Assembly: GCA_045543615.1 (NCBI GenBank)
Contig: JAZPXL010000053.1
Coordinates: 5,990-69,989, forward strand
Source: CAG-390 sp045543615
GTDB lineage: Bacteria; Bacillota; Clostridia; Oscillospirales; CAG-272
Reading direction: 5' to 3'
Length of the DNA: 64,000 nt
The notes beneath the pieces are model-generated. The model ran no database searches and had not been told where the DNA came from. It saw nothing but the letters and a program-made list of their open reading frames with translations. Below, one piece after another: positions 17,657-26,450 of this stretch. The translations under genes and the position numbers were made by a program. Position 1 is the first letter of the stretch. Each line of letters begins with the position of its first letter.

Positions 17657-20083
17657 ATGAAAAAGTTTCTTGCAATTGCTTTGGCTCTCGTCCTCTGCCT
17701 CGTAGTTTTCGTTGCTTGCGATAACACACAGGGTGGCGACACATCCGGTCTTGATTCGGCAAAGCAGTACATTAACGCACTCTACAAGAATGATTCTGAA
17801 GTAACCGCATCCGACTATAATGTGGTTACCTCCACAATGGTTGGCGAAACCACATACTCTGTTGTTTGGTCTGTTGAAGTAACAGCAGGCGCAGCTGACG
17901 GCGTTAAGGTTGTTGTTAACGATGACAACACAGCTACCATCGACGTAAACGAGGACACAATCGAGGAAATCGTTTACACACTCACAGCTACAATCTCCGG
18001 TCCTGATGGTCAGTCCATCACAGTTTCCTACAACCGCAAGGTTCCCGCATTCGCTATCACAAGCTGGGATGCTTATATGGCAGCAGTTGAGGGCGATACA
18101 GTTATCGTTCAGGGTACAGTTGTTGCTATCAACTCCAAGGCAGCCGGCAACTCCCGTAACCACCTCTTCCTTATGGATCAGTCCACAACAGGTGGCTACT
18201 ACTCCTACCAGATGGAAGCAGACCCTGTTGCTGACCTTAACATCGAGGTTGGTATGACTGTTCGTGTAACAGGTCCTGTAACTCCCTACAACGGAATGCA
18301 GGAAATCAAGGGTGGTACAGCTGAGATTATCGACTCTGAGAAGAAGGAAATCACTCCTATCGACATCACCGACAAGTTTGTTGAAGGCACAGACTTCAAC
18401 AAGTTCGTAGCTCTTCCCGTAGTTATCAAGGGCGTTACCCTCGGTGCTCAGGACCTCGCAACAGCTACAAGCCAGTACCTCTACTTCGAGCTTAACGGCA
18501 TCAAGGCTTATGTAAGAACATACGTTACCGACTTCCCCACCACACTTACGGCTGAGGACAAGGCAACAATCGACGCTGACCACCTCGCACACTTCGGCTA
18601 CAAGGCTGACGTTGCAGGTATCCTTATCACATACAGCGGCACACCCTACATCATTCCTACCACAACAACTCCCTTCACAAACTATGTAGAAGTAGAGAAG
18701 ACACCTGCAGAGAAGCTCGCAGCAGAGCTTGAGGCTCTCAAGCTCAGCGACAATGTTTCTGCTGACACAATTCTCGACCTCATCGCAACAGGTAAGTACT
18801 ACAGTGATGTTACTATCACTTGGGCAACAACCGACACAACAGGCGCAGCTACCATCGCTGATGGCAAGCTCACACTCAAGGTTCCGGACAATGCTGTTGA
18901 AGTTAAGGTAACAGCTACTCTCAAGTGCGGCGACGCTACTGAGACAAAGGAATTCACAATCAAGCTCTCCAAGAGCGCAACACCCATCAAGGACCTCGTT
19001 ACACTTGGCGCAGCTCAGGGTCACAACACCTACACAACAGGCAAGTACCTCGCTGCAGGCGTTATCGTTGAGATCCAGAACGATAAGTACGGTAACATCG
19101 TTATCAAGGATGAGAACGGCGACAGCATTCTCATTTACGGTACATACATTGACGGTCAGAAGTACGGCGACTTCACAGGCGCTAAGCCCGTAGTTGGCGA
19201 CTATATCACAGTTCTCGGCGTAGTTGGCCAGTACAACGGCACAGCTCAGCTCAAGAACGCTGATATGGTTTCCTTCACAGCAGCTTCCTCCATCAAGGAC
19301 GCAGCTACAACAGGCGCAGCTCAGGCTGACAACGTTTACACAGAGACTCCCTACCTTGTAAGTGGTACAATCACCGAGATCGCAAATGATAAGTACGGTA
19401 ATATGTACATCAAGGACGCTGAGGGCAACACAATTTACATCTACGGCATCTATGACCAGGCCGGTACAAGATACGACGGTCTTGCAACCAAGCCCGCAGT
19501 TGGTGACACAATCACCGTTCTCGGCTCCGTTGGTCAGTACAAGGGCACAGCTCAGTTCAAGAACGCAACTCTCGTTCTCTTCACACAGAACGCAGGCTCC
19601 GGTGACGCATCCGACGAGACAACAGCAGGCTCCGGTGAGACAACAACAACTCCCTCCACTCCCGCTACTCCCGCAGGCGCACTCGTTATCGCTACATACG
19701 CTGACGCAAACAGCTGGGCAAACGGCACAGGTTATCTTACCATCAATTACAGCGCAGACGTAACAATCACAGCTGCCGGCACAGCAGTTGGCGATTACGG
19801 ACTCAACACAGGTAAGTACTATGAGAACGGCGAGAACTGGAGAATTTACCAGTCAGAGAACGCAACAGTTACCATCAAGGCAGCTGAGGGCAAGACAATT
19901 GCTTCCGTTAAGATTACATACGCTTCCCAGAACGACGGCACACTCACACAGAATGGCGCAAACGTTGCTTCTGACGCAGTTGTAACTGTTAACGCAAACT
20001 CCGTAACCTTCGGTGTTGGCAACACAAGCGACAAGACCAACGGTCAGGCTCGCATTTCTGCTATCGAGGTTACACTCGCATAA
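17657..20083 (+). CDS. Large surface lipoprotein with OB-fold repeats
   Basis: 808 residues. Lipobox VVFVAC (Cys21). Order: short N-terminal helix plus Ig-like strand domain (25-130), an OB-type domain (135-240, VIVQGTVVAIN), a related domain (245-350), an atypical bacterial Ig-like domain (355-440, ITWATTD), then two near-identical OB repeats at about 443-543 and 544-645 (both with NDKYGN, KPxVGDxITVLG, VGQYxGTAQ), a Ser/Thr linker, and a C-terminal beta-sandwich (670-808). OB repeats of this kind accompany extracellular nucleases and probably bind nucleic acid or glycan. No catalytic residues seen. Last gene of the ABC operon. Acidic, with very uniform codon use. Confidence 0.75.
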   Translation: MKKFLAIALALVLCLVVFVACDNTQGGDTSGLDSAKQYINALYKNDSEVTASDYNVVTSTMVGETTYSVVWSVEVTAGAADGVKVVVNDDNTATIDVNEDTIEEIVYTLTATISGPDGQSITVSYNRKVPAFAITSWDAYMAAVEGDTVIVQGTVVAINSKAAGNSRNHLFLMDQSTTGGYYSYQMEADPVADLNIEVGMTVRVTGPVTPYNGMQEIKGGTAEIIDSEKKEITPIDITDKFVEGTDFNKFVALPVVIKGVTLGAQDLATATSQYLYFELNGIKAYVRTYVTDFPTTLTAEDKATIDADHLAHFGYKADVAGILITYSGTPYIIPTTTTPFTNYVEVEKTPAEKLAAELEALKLSDNVSADTILDLIATGKYYSDVTITWATTDTTGAATIADGKLTLKVPDNAVEVKVTATLKCGDATETKEFTIKLSKSATPIKDLVTLGAAQGHNTYTTGKYLAAGVIVEIQNDKYGNIVIKDENGDSILIYGTYIDGQKYGDFTGAKPVVGDYITVLGVVGQYNGTAQLKNADMVSFTAASSIKDAATTGAAQADNVYTETPYLVSGTITEIANDKYGNMYIKDAEGNTIYIYGIYDQAGTRYDGLATKPAVGDTITVLGSVGQYKGTAQFKNATLVLFTQNAGSGDASDETTAGSGETTTTPSTPATPAGALVIATYADANSWANGTGYLTINYSADVTITAAGTAVGDYGLNTGKYYENGENWRIYQSENATVTIKAAEGKTIASVKITYASQNDGTLTQNGANVASDAVVTVNANSVTFGVGNTSDKTNGQARISAIEVTLA

Positions 20084-20102
20084 TTGATAGAAGTATCAAG
20101 CA

Positions 20103-20143
20103 AAAACAGCTCTCCGACCTCGGTCGGAGAGCTGTTTCTTTCC
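20103..20143 (+). terminator. Terminator between convergent operons
   Basis: Long perfect stem AAACAGCTCTCCGACC / GGTCGGAGAGCTGTTT with a 2-base loop, then TTTCTTTCC. Ends the ABC/nuclease operon; the A-rich flank may also help end the surE transcript. Confidence 0.9.
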
Positions 20144-20170
20144 TATTATATAATATATAATCTTTCGCAC

Positions 20171-20890
20171 TCAAGAGCGAAGAGCGTCAAAGACCTCAAG
20201 ATTTGTTCTCTCAAGCGAGAGCGGTGTGATAGAAATAAATCCGTGCATTGCGGCGTGAGTGTCGATACTGAAGTCGTCAGCTTCCTCATATATGCACTTG
20301 CCGACAGGCTTGTACATATCGTCACCCTGTGGCACGAAATCATCGGAATAATATTTCCGTCCCTGTCTTGTTATGCGAATATCGCCTGCTTCCTTGGGGA
20401 TATTTACATTGTACGCAATATTCTTTGAGAGAAGTGCGTTGTCCACAAAGTAGTTGCAAATACGGTCAAGGCTACCGAGAGCCGGAGCAAAGGTCGAGCG
20501 ACAGGTCGAAACTGCAACTGCGTTCATTCCAAGCGTTGCCGCCTCATATACTGCACCGACAGTACCCGAATAAACAATGTCAAGACCGATATTAAGTCCC
20601 GAGTTTATGCCCGAGAAAACGAGATCGTACTTCTCTCCCATTCCAAGCACAGCAAAGCGCACGCAATCGGCAGGTGTTGAGTCAACGCTGAACGCACGGA
20701 TGTCTCCGTCAATTCTCGTCTCCTTTACCTCAAAAGCCTTGATTATCTCAATTCCGTGGCTCTTACCACTCTGTTCAACCTTGGGAGCGACAACTGTTAC
20801 CTCTCCCAAACGTCTTGCCCATCTTGCAAGGGTCAAAAGGCCCTCGCCGTTTATTCCGTCATCGTTGGTTATAAGTATTCTCACAGCCAA
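20171..20890 (-). CDS. surE: 5'-nucleotidase SurE
   Basis: 239 residues. Metal site NDDG at 8-11, the Ser/Asn ligands in EQSGKSHG and SGINSGLN (about 95-102), and the family's dimer tail. SurE removes phosphate from nucleoside 5'/3'-monophosphates and short polyphosphates in the cytosol. The start overlaps the end of the upstream DHH gene by 10 bases. Last gene of a four-gene nucleotide-degradation operon (dgt, two DHH genes, surE). Confidence 0.95.
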   Translation of the reverse strand: MAVRILITNDDGINGEGLLTLARWARRLGEVTVVAPKVEQSGKSHGIEIIKAFEVKETRIDGDIRAFSVDSTPADCVRFAVLGMGEKYDLVFSGINSGLNIGLDIVYSGTVGAVYEAATLGMNAVAVSTCRSTFAPALGSLDRICNYFVDNALLSKNIAYNVNIPKEAGDIRITRQGRKYYSDDFVPQGDDMYKPVGKCIYEEADDFSIDTHAAMHGFISITPLSLERTNLEVFDALRS

Positions 20891-21867
20891 CCCTCCTCAT
20901 TTTTCTTATACTCGCCAAGTCTGCGATCAGCATCCCTGATGAGCGCACGCATTTCCTTTGCGTCATATACGGTAGCACCACAAGCGCAATCGTGTCCACC
21001 ACCACGGTATTTTTCTGCAATCTCGTTTACGGTAACAAATCTTGAGCGAAGCCTTACACGGATGGCGTCACCGTCACCTGCTCCCTCAATAAAGGCGATC
21101 CAGATAAGGCTACCCTTGATGGAGTCGAGGAACGAAACGGCAGAGCTTGCCTCCTCCGATGTCAGATTGAACTTCTCCTGCATCTCTCTTGTGACAACAA
21201 TGTAGGCAACGCCATTTTTTGTTATCTTCATCTTTGAGAGAATAGCAGCGTGGTACTTCATATATCCAAAGTCCTTCATATAAAGCTCTGCATAGAGCTT
21301 GTCAACGTCAATTCCGACATCAAGCATAGCACCTGCAAGGCGCATAGTATCCCCATCAACACTACGGAAACGGAAGCGTCCCGAATCTGTAACCATACCT
21401 GTGTAAATACAGGTTGCGGCGTAGGAGTTGATCACAAGCTCGTCCTTGAAGCTTACATAGAAATCTGCAACAAGCTCACAGGTGGAGGAACGCTCCTCCT
21501 CAACCCACTGAATATCGCCATACTGATCCCTTGGGATATGGTGGTCGATTTTGATAAGCTCACGGCAGAGGGTGTAGCTCTTGTTTGAAATTCTGTCAGC
21601 CGAGCCTGTGTCGAGCACGATGGCAAGTGCGCCCTCGTATTCGCTCTCGTCTATCTCCTCCTCGTCACTGCCAAGAAATTCAAGATACTCGGGAATAGGC
21701 CCACCTGCAATCTTTATCTGCTTTTGGGGAAAGCTTTGGCGCAAGATCTCGCAAAGTCCCTTTGTTGCGCCAACGCAGTCACCGTCGGGACGGACGTGGC
21801 GATAGATGAATATTTTGTCATACTCACGGATTTTTCCGAGTATAGCTTTCTTTATTTCAGTATACAT
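20881..21867 (-). CDS. DHH-family phosphoesterase, NrnA-like (copy 1)
   Basis: 328 residues from ATG 21867 (GGAGGAAT just upstream; one base after the previous gene's stop). DHH domain: RHVRPDGDCVGA near residue 25, the Asp in VLDTGSAD, IDHH in LIKIDHHIPRD; DHHA1 domain ends with YRGGGHDCACGATV. NrnA enzymes degrade 2-5-mer RNA and dephosphorylate pAp. The DHHA1 motif is usually GGGHxxASG; here it is GGGHDCACG, with Cys in the Ser position. Second of a tandem pair, which share fold and motifs but are clearly diverged. Confidence 0.9.
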   Translation of the reverse strand: MYTEIKKAILGKIREYDKIFIYRHVRPDGDCVGATKGLCEILRQSFPQKQIKIAGGPIPEYLEFLGSDEEEIDESEYEGALAIVLDTGSADRISNKSYTLCRELIKIDHHIPRDQYGDIQWVEEERSSTCELVADFYVSFKDELVINSYAATCIYTGMVTDSGRFRFRSVDGDTMRLAGAMLDVGIDVDKLYAELYMKDFGYMKYHAAILSKMKITKNGVAYIVVTREMQEKFNLTSEEASSAVSFLDSIKGSLIWIAFIEGAGDGDAIRVRLRSRFVTVNEIAEKYRGGGHDCACGATVYDAKEMRALIRDADRRLGEYKKNEEGWL

Positions 21868-21868
21868 C

Positions 21869-22804
21869 TTATTCCTCCACAAGTTCGCCGAGGTCATTTA
21901 ACAAACGCATAGCCTCGTCCCTGTCGGCAAGCGTGCATCCACTCGCCTTTGCGTGTCCACCACCACCGTACTTTACGGCGATGGGGTTGATATTATACTT
22001 GCTTGAACGGATCTCGCAAAGCACGCCTGCGTCCGTCTCAGTAAAGTTTGCCCAGATATCCACTCCACGAATTTCCGACATAGTGTTCACCATTCCTCTT
22101 GAAATGGTGAAGGTGTCAGCACCCGTCTCGGCAAGCTCGTCCTTCGTTGTATAGATGTATGCAACATTCTTCTCGCTGAAACGGATTTTCAGCACAAAGC
22201 TTGCCCTGAGTCTGATAAACTCAAAATCATCGGAATAGAGATTTCTGAAAATGTCATTTGTGTCAAATGGAACTTGGCGGATGAATGCGGCAATACGGAA
22301 GGTCTGCGAGGATGTGGAATCATAACGAAAACGTCCCGAATCCGTAATCATTCCCGTGTATAGTGCCTTTGCAGCAACCGGCGGAAGCACAAGCGAGCAC
22401 TCCATAGCAAACGCACCAATCATAGAGCAACAGCTCTCAAAGGACGTGTCCGTTACCTCTGTCTCCGCAATAGTCTCGCAGTATATGTGGTGGTCAATGC
22501 GAACTCTTCGCAAAGCGAGACGGTATCGTTCATCCGAAATCAAAGACGCCGCCGAGGTGTCAAGGATAATTGCAAGAGCACCTGAGTATTCTTCATCAGA
22601 GATATCGTCAGTTGCCGAGTCCTCAATAAAGGAATATCTCTTTGACATATCGCCAACACAATAAACTCTCTTTTCGGGGAAATTCGCCTTGATAATATTC
22701 TTAAGTCCAACAGCACTGCCAAGCGCATCCCCATCGGGATTTGTGTGCCTGTGTATTATTATTGTGTCAAACGCACGAATTTCGTCAATTACTTTCTCAA
22801 ACAT
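21869..22804 (-). CDS. DHH-family phosphoesterase, NrnA-like (copy 2)
   Basis: 311 residues from ATG 22804 (AGGAG 7 bases upstream). RHTNPDGDALGSAVGL, ILDTSAAS, VRIDHH and the canonical DHHA1 motif GGGHAKASG are all present, so this copy looks fully active as an oligoribonuclease/pAp phosphatase. Lies 17 bases downstream of the dNTPase gene and is translated just ahead of copy 1. Motif quality suggests that it is the standard NrnA and copy 1 the specialised one (inference). Confidence 0.92.
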   Translation of the reverse strand: MFEKVIDEIRAFDTIIIHRHTNPDGDALGSAVGLKNIIKANFPEKRVYCVGDMSKRYSFIEDSATDDISDEEYSGALAIILDTSAASLISDERYRLALRRVRIDHHIYCETIAETEVTDTSFESCCSMIGAFAMECSLVLPPVAAKALYTGMITDSGRFRYDSTSSQTFRIAAFIRQVPFDTNDIFRNLYSDDFEFIRLRASFVLKIRFSEKNVAYIYTTKDELAETGADTFTISRGMVNTMSEIRGVDIWANFTETDAGVLCEIRSSKYNINPIAVKYGGGGHAKASGCTLADRDEAMRLLNDLGELVEE

Positions 22805-22821
22805 TTCTATCTCCTGTACGA

Positions 22822-24021
22822 TCAATCAAAATATCCCTTGTAAACAACCTCGTAGTTGCTGGATGGGAAGAGGTGACGGTGGAATTCAATAAAGAAGCTC
22901 TCCGTCATACTCGCAATAAAGTCTACAACTATAAGATGAGGATCGCTCTCCTCATACGGACGGCTTCGCTTATAATACATCTTGTTTACATAGTCAATGT
23001 GGTGCGTATAGATTGGTGAGGTTCTGTCGCCTTTCAGAAGATCTTCAAGCATACGACTGTAAATCTCAGCCATCATCGGCTTTGCTGTTACGTCAAGTCT
23101 TGCCCTTGTAGCTGTGCTATCGTAAATCTTGGAATAATTCTCACGCTTCGACGCCGCAAGTGCCTCAAAATGCCTGTGACCGAGCCTGATATAGGGCTTA
23201 CCGTAGCTGTTTTCAATGATATTTGCAACAAGATTGTTGATAATCTCCGAATTGATAGATCCGATTTCTGCATTATAAAATGCATCCTCTTCAACCATAT
23301 TAACTCGTGCAGCATCCTGTCTGTCCTTGCCAAGATAGGCAATTATGTCAGAAATGCGCACAACTGCAGCCTCAAGTGTCGCAGGGTTAACGCTGTTTGC
23401 AGCCCCGGGCTCCGTGTAGCAACGGCTCATAAGCTCGTCAAACTCCTCAAAGCTACCGATGGGCGAGGGATAGAATATCTCCTCTTCCATCTCGCCGTTG
23501 TGCGAGAGAATGCCGTGAAGCGTCTGCAGAGTGATGTTGTAGGGGAAAATTCCGTCAAGCACACGCACCGACTGAACATTGTGGTGGAAATAATTTCCCG
23601 TGTGCTCGTGGTAGATTTCATTGAGATAACGCTCACCTGTGTGAGCAAAGGGGGGATGTCCCATATCGTGACCGAGCGCAATAGCTTCAATTAGGTCAAG
23701 ATTGAGGTTGAGCGCACCTCCTATGGTGCGTGCAATTCTTGAGACGAGCTGAACGTGCAGACTGCGACGTGTAACATCGTCATTCCTGATGAGAGAAAAC
23801 ACCTGTGTTTTGTCGGTGTATCTGTTGTAAAAGGGGCAGTGCAAAATCTTGTCAATATCGTGGACATAGGTCGGACGCCAAACGCTTCCGTTGTCACGCT
23901 CAACCGCACGCCGTCTTATAGCGGATGAATTGTCACATCCAACTCTGACAAACGTGCCGTTTTCTTTTTCAAGCTCCATTCGTCTGCAAAGCTCGTCCGA
24001 CACCGTTTCGTACTTACGCAT
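22822..24021 (-). CDS. dgt: dGTPase-like dNTP triphosphohydrolase
   Basis: 399 residues from ATG 24021 (GTGAGG 5 bases before). HD-domain metal site: SLHVQLVSR (His about 89), GHDMGHPPFAHTGE with HD at 118-119, and the later Asp in RISDIIAY. Other deoxyguanosinetriphosphate triphosphohydrolase features are the N-terminal RNDDVTRR and SVNPATLEAAVVR. Hydrolyses dNTPs to nucleoside and triphosphate, tuning dNTP pools. First gene of the operon with the DHH pair and surE. Confidence 0.92.
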   Translation of the reverse strand: MRKYETVSDELCRRMELEKENGTFVRVGCDNSSAIRRRAVERDNGSVWRPTYVHDIDKILHCPFYNRYTDKTQVFSLIRNDDVTRRSLHVQLVSRIARTIGGALNLNLDLIEAIALGHDMGHPPFAHTGERYLNEIYHEHTGNYFHHNVQSVRVLDGIFPYNITLQTLHGILSHNGEMEEEIFYPSPIGSFEEFDELMSRCYTEPGAANSVNPATLEAAVVRISDIIAYLGKDRQDAARVNMVEEDAFYNAEIGSINSEIINNLVANIIENSYGKPYIRLGHRHFEALAASKRENYSKIYDSTATRARLDVTAKPMMAEIYSRMLEDLLKGDRTSPIYTHHIDYVNKMYYKRSRPYEESDPHLIVVDFIASMTESFFIEFHRHLFPSSNYEVVYKGYFD

Positions 24022-24165
24022 TTTTACCTCACATATATTATAACTTTTATTTCTTTTCAAAGTACGCCCGAAATGAGCGCACACACATTAATTATACTAT
24101 ATATTTTGGTAAAAATCAAACATTTTTCACGCTATTTTGCACAGTTTGAAGAATGTTTACAAATA

Positions 24166-24191
24166 AAGAGCAGGAAAACGCTCCTGCTCTT
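24166..24191 (-). terminator. Terminator of the radical SAM gene
   Basis: On the - strand AAGAGCAGGAGCGTTTTCCTGCTCTT followed by TATTTG; the first arm begins within the stop codon of the radical SAM gene. Confidence 0.7.
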
Positions 24192-25044
24192 ATTTTTTGC
24201 TAAATCTCCTTGCGTATCCACAACGGCGGCACAGCTCCTCTGTGGCTCTCCTGCGCCTAAAGCCGTCACGAATGGCACACGCTCTGGGTGTGCTTAATAT
24301 CTCATCAAGAGGAGTCTCAAAGATGTTACCAAGAGTTATAACTCCGTCGCTGTCAAGACAACAAGGCACAACTCGTCCGTCAGAAAGCACGCCTATCTGA
24401 TCACAAAGCCCGTGACAATATGCGTCATCGTCAGGGGAAATACTCTCGGCGGCAAGATCCGGCCACTCAAATTCCTCTCCCCATTCAAGAAATGTTCTCG
24501 TGTAAATCCTTACGCTCTGCCCTCCTCGTCTCTCCACCCACTCACCCGGGAAAGATGTGTGCAAAATGTCGAGAATTGCCGAGTTCTCACGCTCACCCTC
24601 GCCACCGATGTTCCAAAGGCGCAACACGGCAAAAGTACCGAGTTTAGCCGCCCTCTGTGCAAAGTCTATGCAAGAGGAAAGATAGCCCTGGGAGGAGAAC
24701 GCAGGGTTTGCGGCAGGTGCGTGCAGGGAGATGCTTATGCGATATGGCACGGACAGAAGAAGAGCACGGGATGCGGCGTTGTCACCGATGAGGGAGCCGT
24801 TGGTAGTTATCATAGTCCTAAAGCCCGCCTCATTTGCCATACTTACAAAGAGTGGCAGGGACGGATGAAGCATAGGCTCGCCCATAAGATGAAAATATAT
24901 CTCCTCCACTTGCCCACGCAGGCGTGAGAGAACAAGCGAGAACTCCTCTTTGCTCATCATTCGCCCCTCCCTCTGCGTCTTATGGCAAAAGGTGCAGGAA
25001 AGATTGCAAATATTGGTTATCTCAACATACGCCCTCCCAAGCAT
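24190..25044 (-). CDS. Radical SAM protein with SPASM-type C-terminus
   Basis: 284 residues from ATG 25044; GGGAGG lies 8 bases upstream, whereas the GTG nine bases earlier overlaps that site. The [4Fe-4S]/SAM motif CNLSCTFC is near residue 13, the GGE-like motif reads LMGEP, and the C-terminal part has CHGLCDQIGVLSDGRVVPCC, LGNIFETPLDEIL and CRRCG, the auxiliary-cluster pattern of SPASM/twitch proteins. Such enzymes modify peptides, proteins or cofactors, or act as anaerobic sulfatase-activating enzymes. No substrate peptide gene is seen next door. Monocistronic, with a strange repeat-filled leader. Confidence 0.88.
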   Translation of the reverse strand: MLGRAYVEITNICNLSCTFCHKTQREGRMMSKEEFSLVLSRLRGQVEEIYFHLMGEPMLHPSLPLFVSMANEAGFRTMITTNGSLIGDNAASRALLLSVPYRISISLHAPAANPAFSSQGYLSSCIDFAQRAAKLGTFAVLRLWNIGGEGERENSAILDILHTSFPGEWVERRGGQSVRIYTRTFLEWGEEFEWPDLAAESISPDDDAYCHGLCDQIGVLSDGRVVPCCLDSDGVITLGNIFETPLDEILSTPRACAIRDGFRRRRATEELCRRCGYARRFSKK

Positions 25045-25100
25045 CGCATTCACCTCCCAAAATCAAAATCTCTCACAAAAGCCGAATTAAACAATCCCAA

Positions 25101-25181
25101 GCTTTATTAGCTTTATTAGCTTTATTAGCTTTATTAGCTTTATTAGCTTTATTAGCTTTATTAGCTTTATTAGCTTTATTA
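25101..25181. repeat. Nine perfect copies of a 9-bp tandem repeat
   Basis: Unit GCTTTATTA, nine head-to-tail copies without a mismatch, followed by ATATAATATAATA. It lies 57 bases upstream of the radical SAM start, in that gene's leader or promoter. A -10-like TATATTATATAAT sits on the far side on the - strand, so the repeat would be transcribed in the 5' UTR as TAATAAAGC units. Perfect short repeats of this sort change copy number by slippage. Confidence 0.97.
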
Positions 25182-25228
25182 TATAATATAATACCACATT
25201 TGCCGCAGATTGTCAAATCACAACCGAG

Positions 25229-25268
25229 AAAAACCCCCACCACTCTATTTGAGAGTGGTGGGGGTTAT
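25229..25268. terminator. Hairpin type 1 next to GGGtGRT 3'-end copy A
   Basis: AACCCCCACCACTCT / AGAGTGGTGGGGGTT, 15-bp stem. An almost identical hairpin lies beside copy C at 27630. Probably the original terminator of the GGGtGRT gene. Confidence 0.85.
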
Positions 25269-25276
25269 TTTGAATG

Positions 25277-25350
25277 CTAATTATTTCATATCCTCTTCGA
25301 TAGCAACTGCAACTGCAACTGTCATACTTAACCTGCGGGTTGTTGCCTGC
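25277..25350 (-). pseudogene. Copy A of the 3' end of the GGGtGRT gene
   Basis: On the - strand the sequence matches the last ~65 bases of the intact GGGtGRT gene (28936-29000), including the ATGACAGTTGCAGTTGCAGT block, the GAAGAG...ATGAAATAA end and three copies of the hexamer GCAACT (given as + strand). One extra base breaks the frame upstream of the Met. No gene body is attached, so it is a fragment; it is one of three extra copies (see 26650 and 27679). Confidence 0.85.
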
Positions 25351-25398
25351 GCCGAAATCGAGACAACTCTCTACCGACTACACGTCGGCGCTTTTTTT
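25350..25398 (+). terminator. Hairpin with T run at the end of the LRR gene
   Basis: GCGCCGA ... TCGGCGC (7 bp, ~28-base loop) followed by TTTTTTT on +. It overlaps the 3' end of the LRR gene (- strand). Confidence 0.45.
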
Positions 25399-26370
25399 CT
25401 CTATATAGAGTATCTCACCCATCACGCGCTCTATCTCATCGCCCCAGCCCAATGAAGCGGATTTATCCACAGCGCAAAACATCGTGCCGAGAACAGGATC
25501 CTCTTCTGTTTCAAACGTGCAGCATCGATTATTGAAAACATTCATTAGAGCGTCTTGAAATTTCAACGGTACACGAATTCTTTCGATATGATTATCCTTG
25601 AATCTACGCCCGGAAACTGAAGGAGAACAATTTGATAATGCGCCTGAAATGGTCAGCGTTTGAATATGACAGCCTAAAAATGAAGCGGGAGCAAAAAGCT
25701 CCAAATGGCTCGGCAAGGTTACGTCCGATAACCGACTGTGCATAAATAATTGTTGTGAAAACAAGCCACCATCGACGATACAACCGAGCCAACGTAGACT
25801 ATTCGGAAATGTTACAACCGATGGAACACAGCTGTTTTGAAACATATTTGACGGAATCGCCTCCACACCCTCCGGGATATGCAACGAATCCGCAGGATAC
25901 GAAGGGACAAACTTCATTAATACAGAATCTGAATCCAGATAAAAATCACCGCTGGAATTGGAAATGCGTTTCCAAGCAGGGGAGGGCTGACTTTTGCCAA
26001 AATAAATATCGGCGTATTCCTTCTTCCAGCTACTTGTCAATTTTTGCGATTCCCAGGTGAACGCAAAACGAAGCGCGTGCGCGAGTTGGCGCATCACAGC
26101 ATCGCGGGGATTCGCGGGGAGCACAACCTCATCGATCATCGCCCCGGAGAAAGCGGTCCTCGCCACTCTTTCCAAAGAAGATGGCAGCTCAAGATGGGTG
26201 ATTTCTTGTGCGGCAAAGATATGCGGAACAAGCTCCCGCACGCCTTCGGGAATTGTCAACTCAAAGTGACGATACGGATATAGCCCATTCTTATACAGAC
26301 TCTCAAAAAAGACCAGCGCTCCATTCTGATTCAAATGAAATGTTCCGGATTTATTCTGAATGATTGTCAT
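25378..26370 (-). CDS. BspA-type leucine-rich-repeat protein, cassette cargo
   Basis: 330 residues from ATG 26370 (GGAGG 6 bases upstream; the ATG 15 bases earlier contains that site). LRR_5/BspA-like repeats: LTIPEGVRELVPHIFA, LELPSSLERVARTAF, LHIPEGVEAIPSNMF, VTFPNSLRWLG, VTLPSHLELFAPASF, LTISGAL. They are interrupted by a ~60-residue non-repeat segment (105-165). No signal peptide and no membrane span, so it is probably cytosolic, unlike most BspA proteins. Function unknown; such folds serve protein binding. It has its own promoter and lies between copies A and B of the GGGtGRT 3' end, opposite in orientation to the other cargo genes. Confidence 0.82.
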   Translation of the reverse strand: MTIIQNKSGTFHLNQNGALVFFESLYKNGLYPYRHFELTIPEGVRELVPHIFAAQEITHLELPSSLERVARTAFSGAMIDEVVLPANPRDAVMRQLAHALRFAFTWESQKLTSSWKKEYADIYFGKSQPSPAWKRISNSSGDFYLDSDSVLMKFVPSYPADSLHIPEGVEAIPSNMFQNSCVPSVVTFPNSLRWLGCIVDGGLFSQQLFMHSRLSDVTLPSHLELFAPASFLGCHIQTLTISGALSNCSPSVSGRRFKDNHIERIRVPLKFQDALMNVFNNRCCTFETEEDPVLGTMFCAVDKSASLGWGDEIERVMGEILYIEKKSADV

Positions 26371-26450
26371 ATGCGCGCCCTCCATGTCATAGTTTTGCAG
26401 AAATAATTCGATTGGTAATGAATAACTTACCTTAGATTTACTATATTTTT

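Noticed and set aside
17651..19024. Long open frame (457 codons) antisense to the OB-repeat lipoprotein gene
   Set aside because: Cys- and Val-rich translation without domain character; it is the mirror of the biased GNN/GCN codons on the coding strand, which has a signal peptide and clear domains.
25101..25181. CRISPR array
   Set aside because: Unit is 9 bp, head to tail, with no spacers; it is a slippage repeat.
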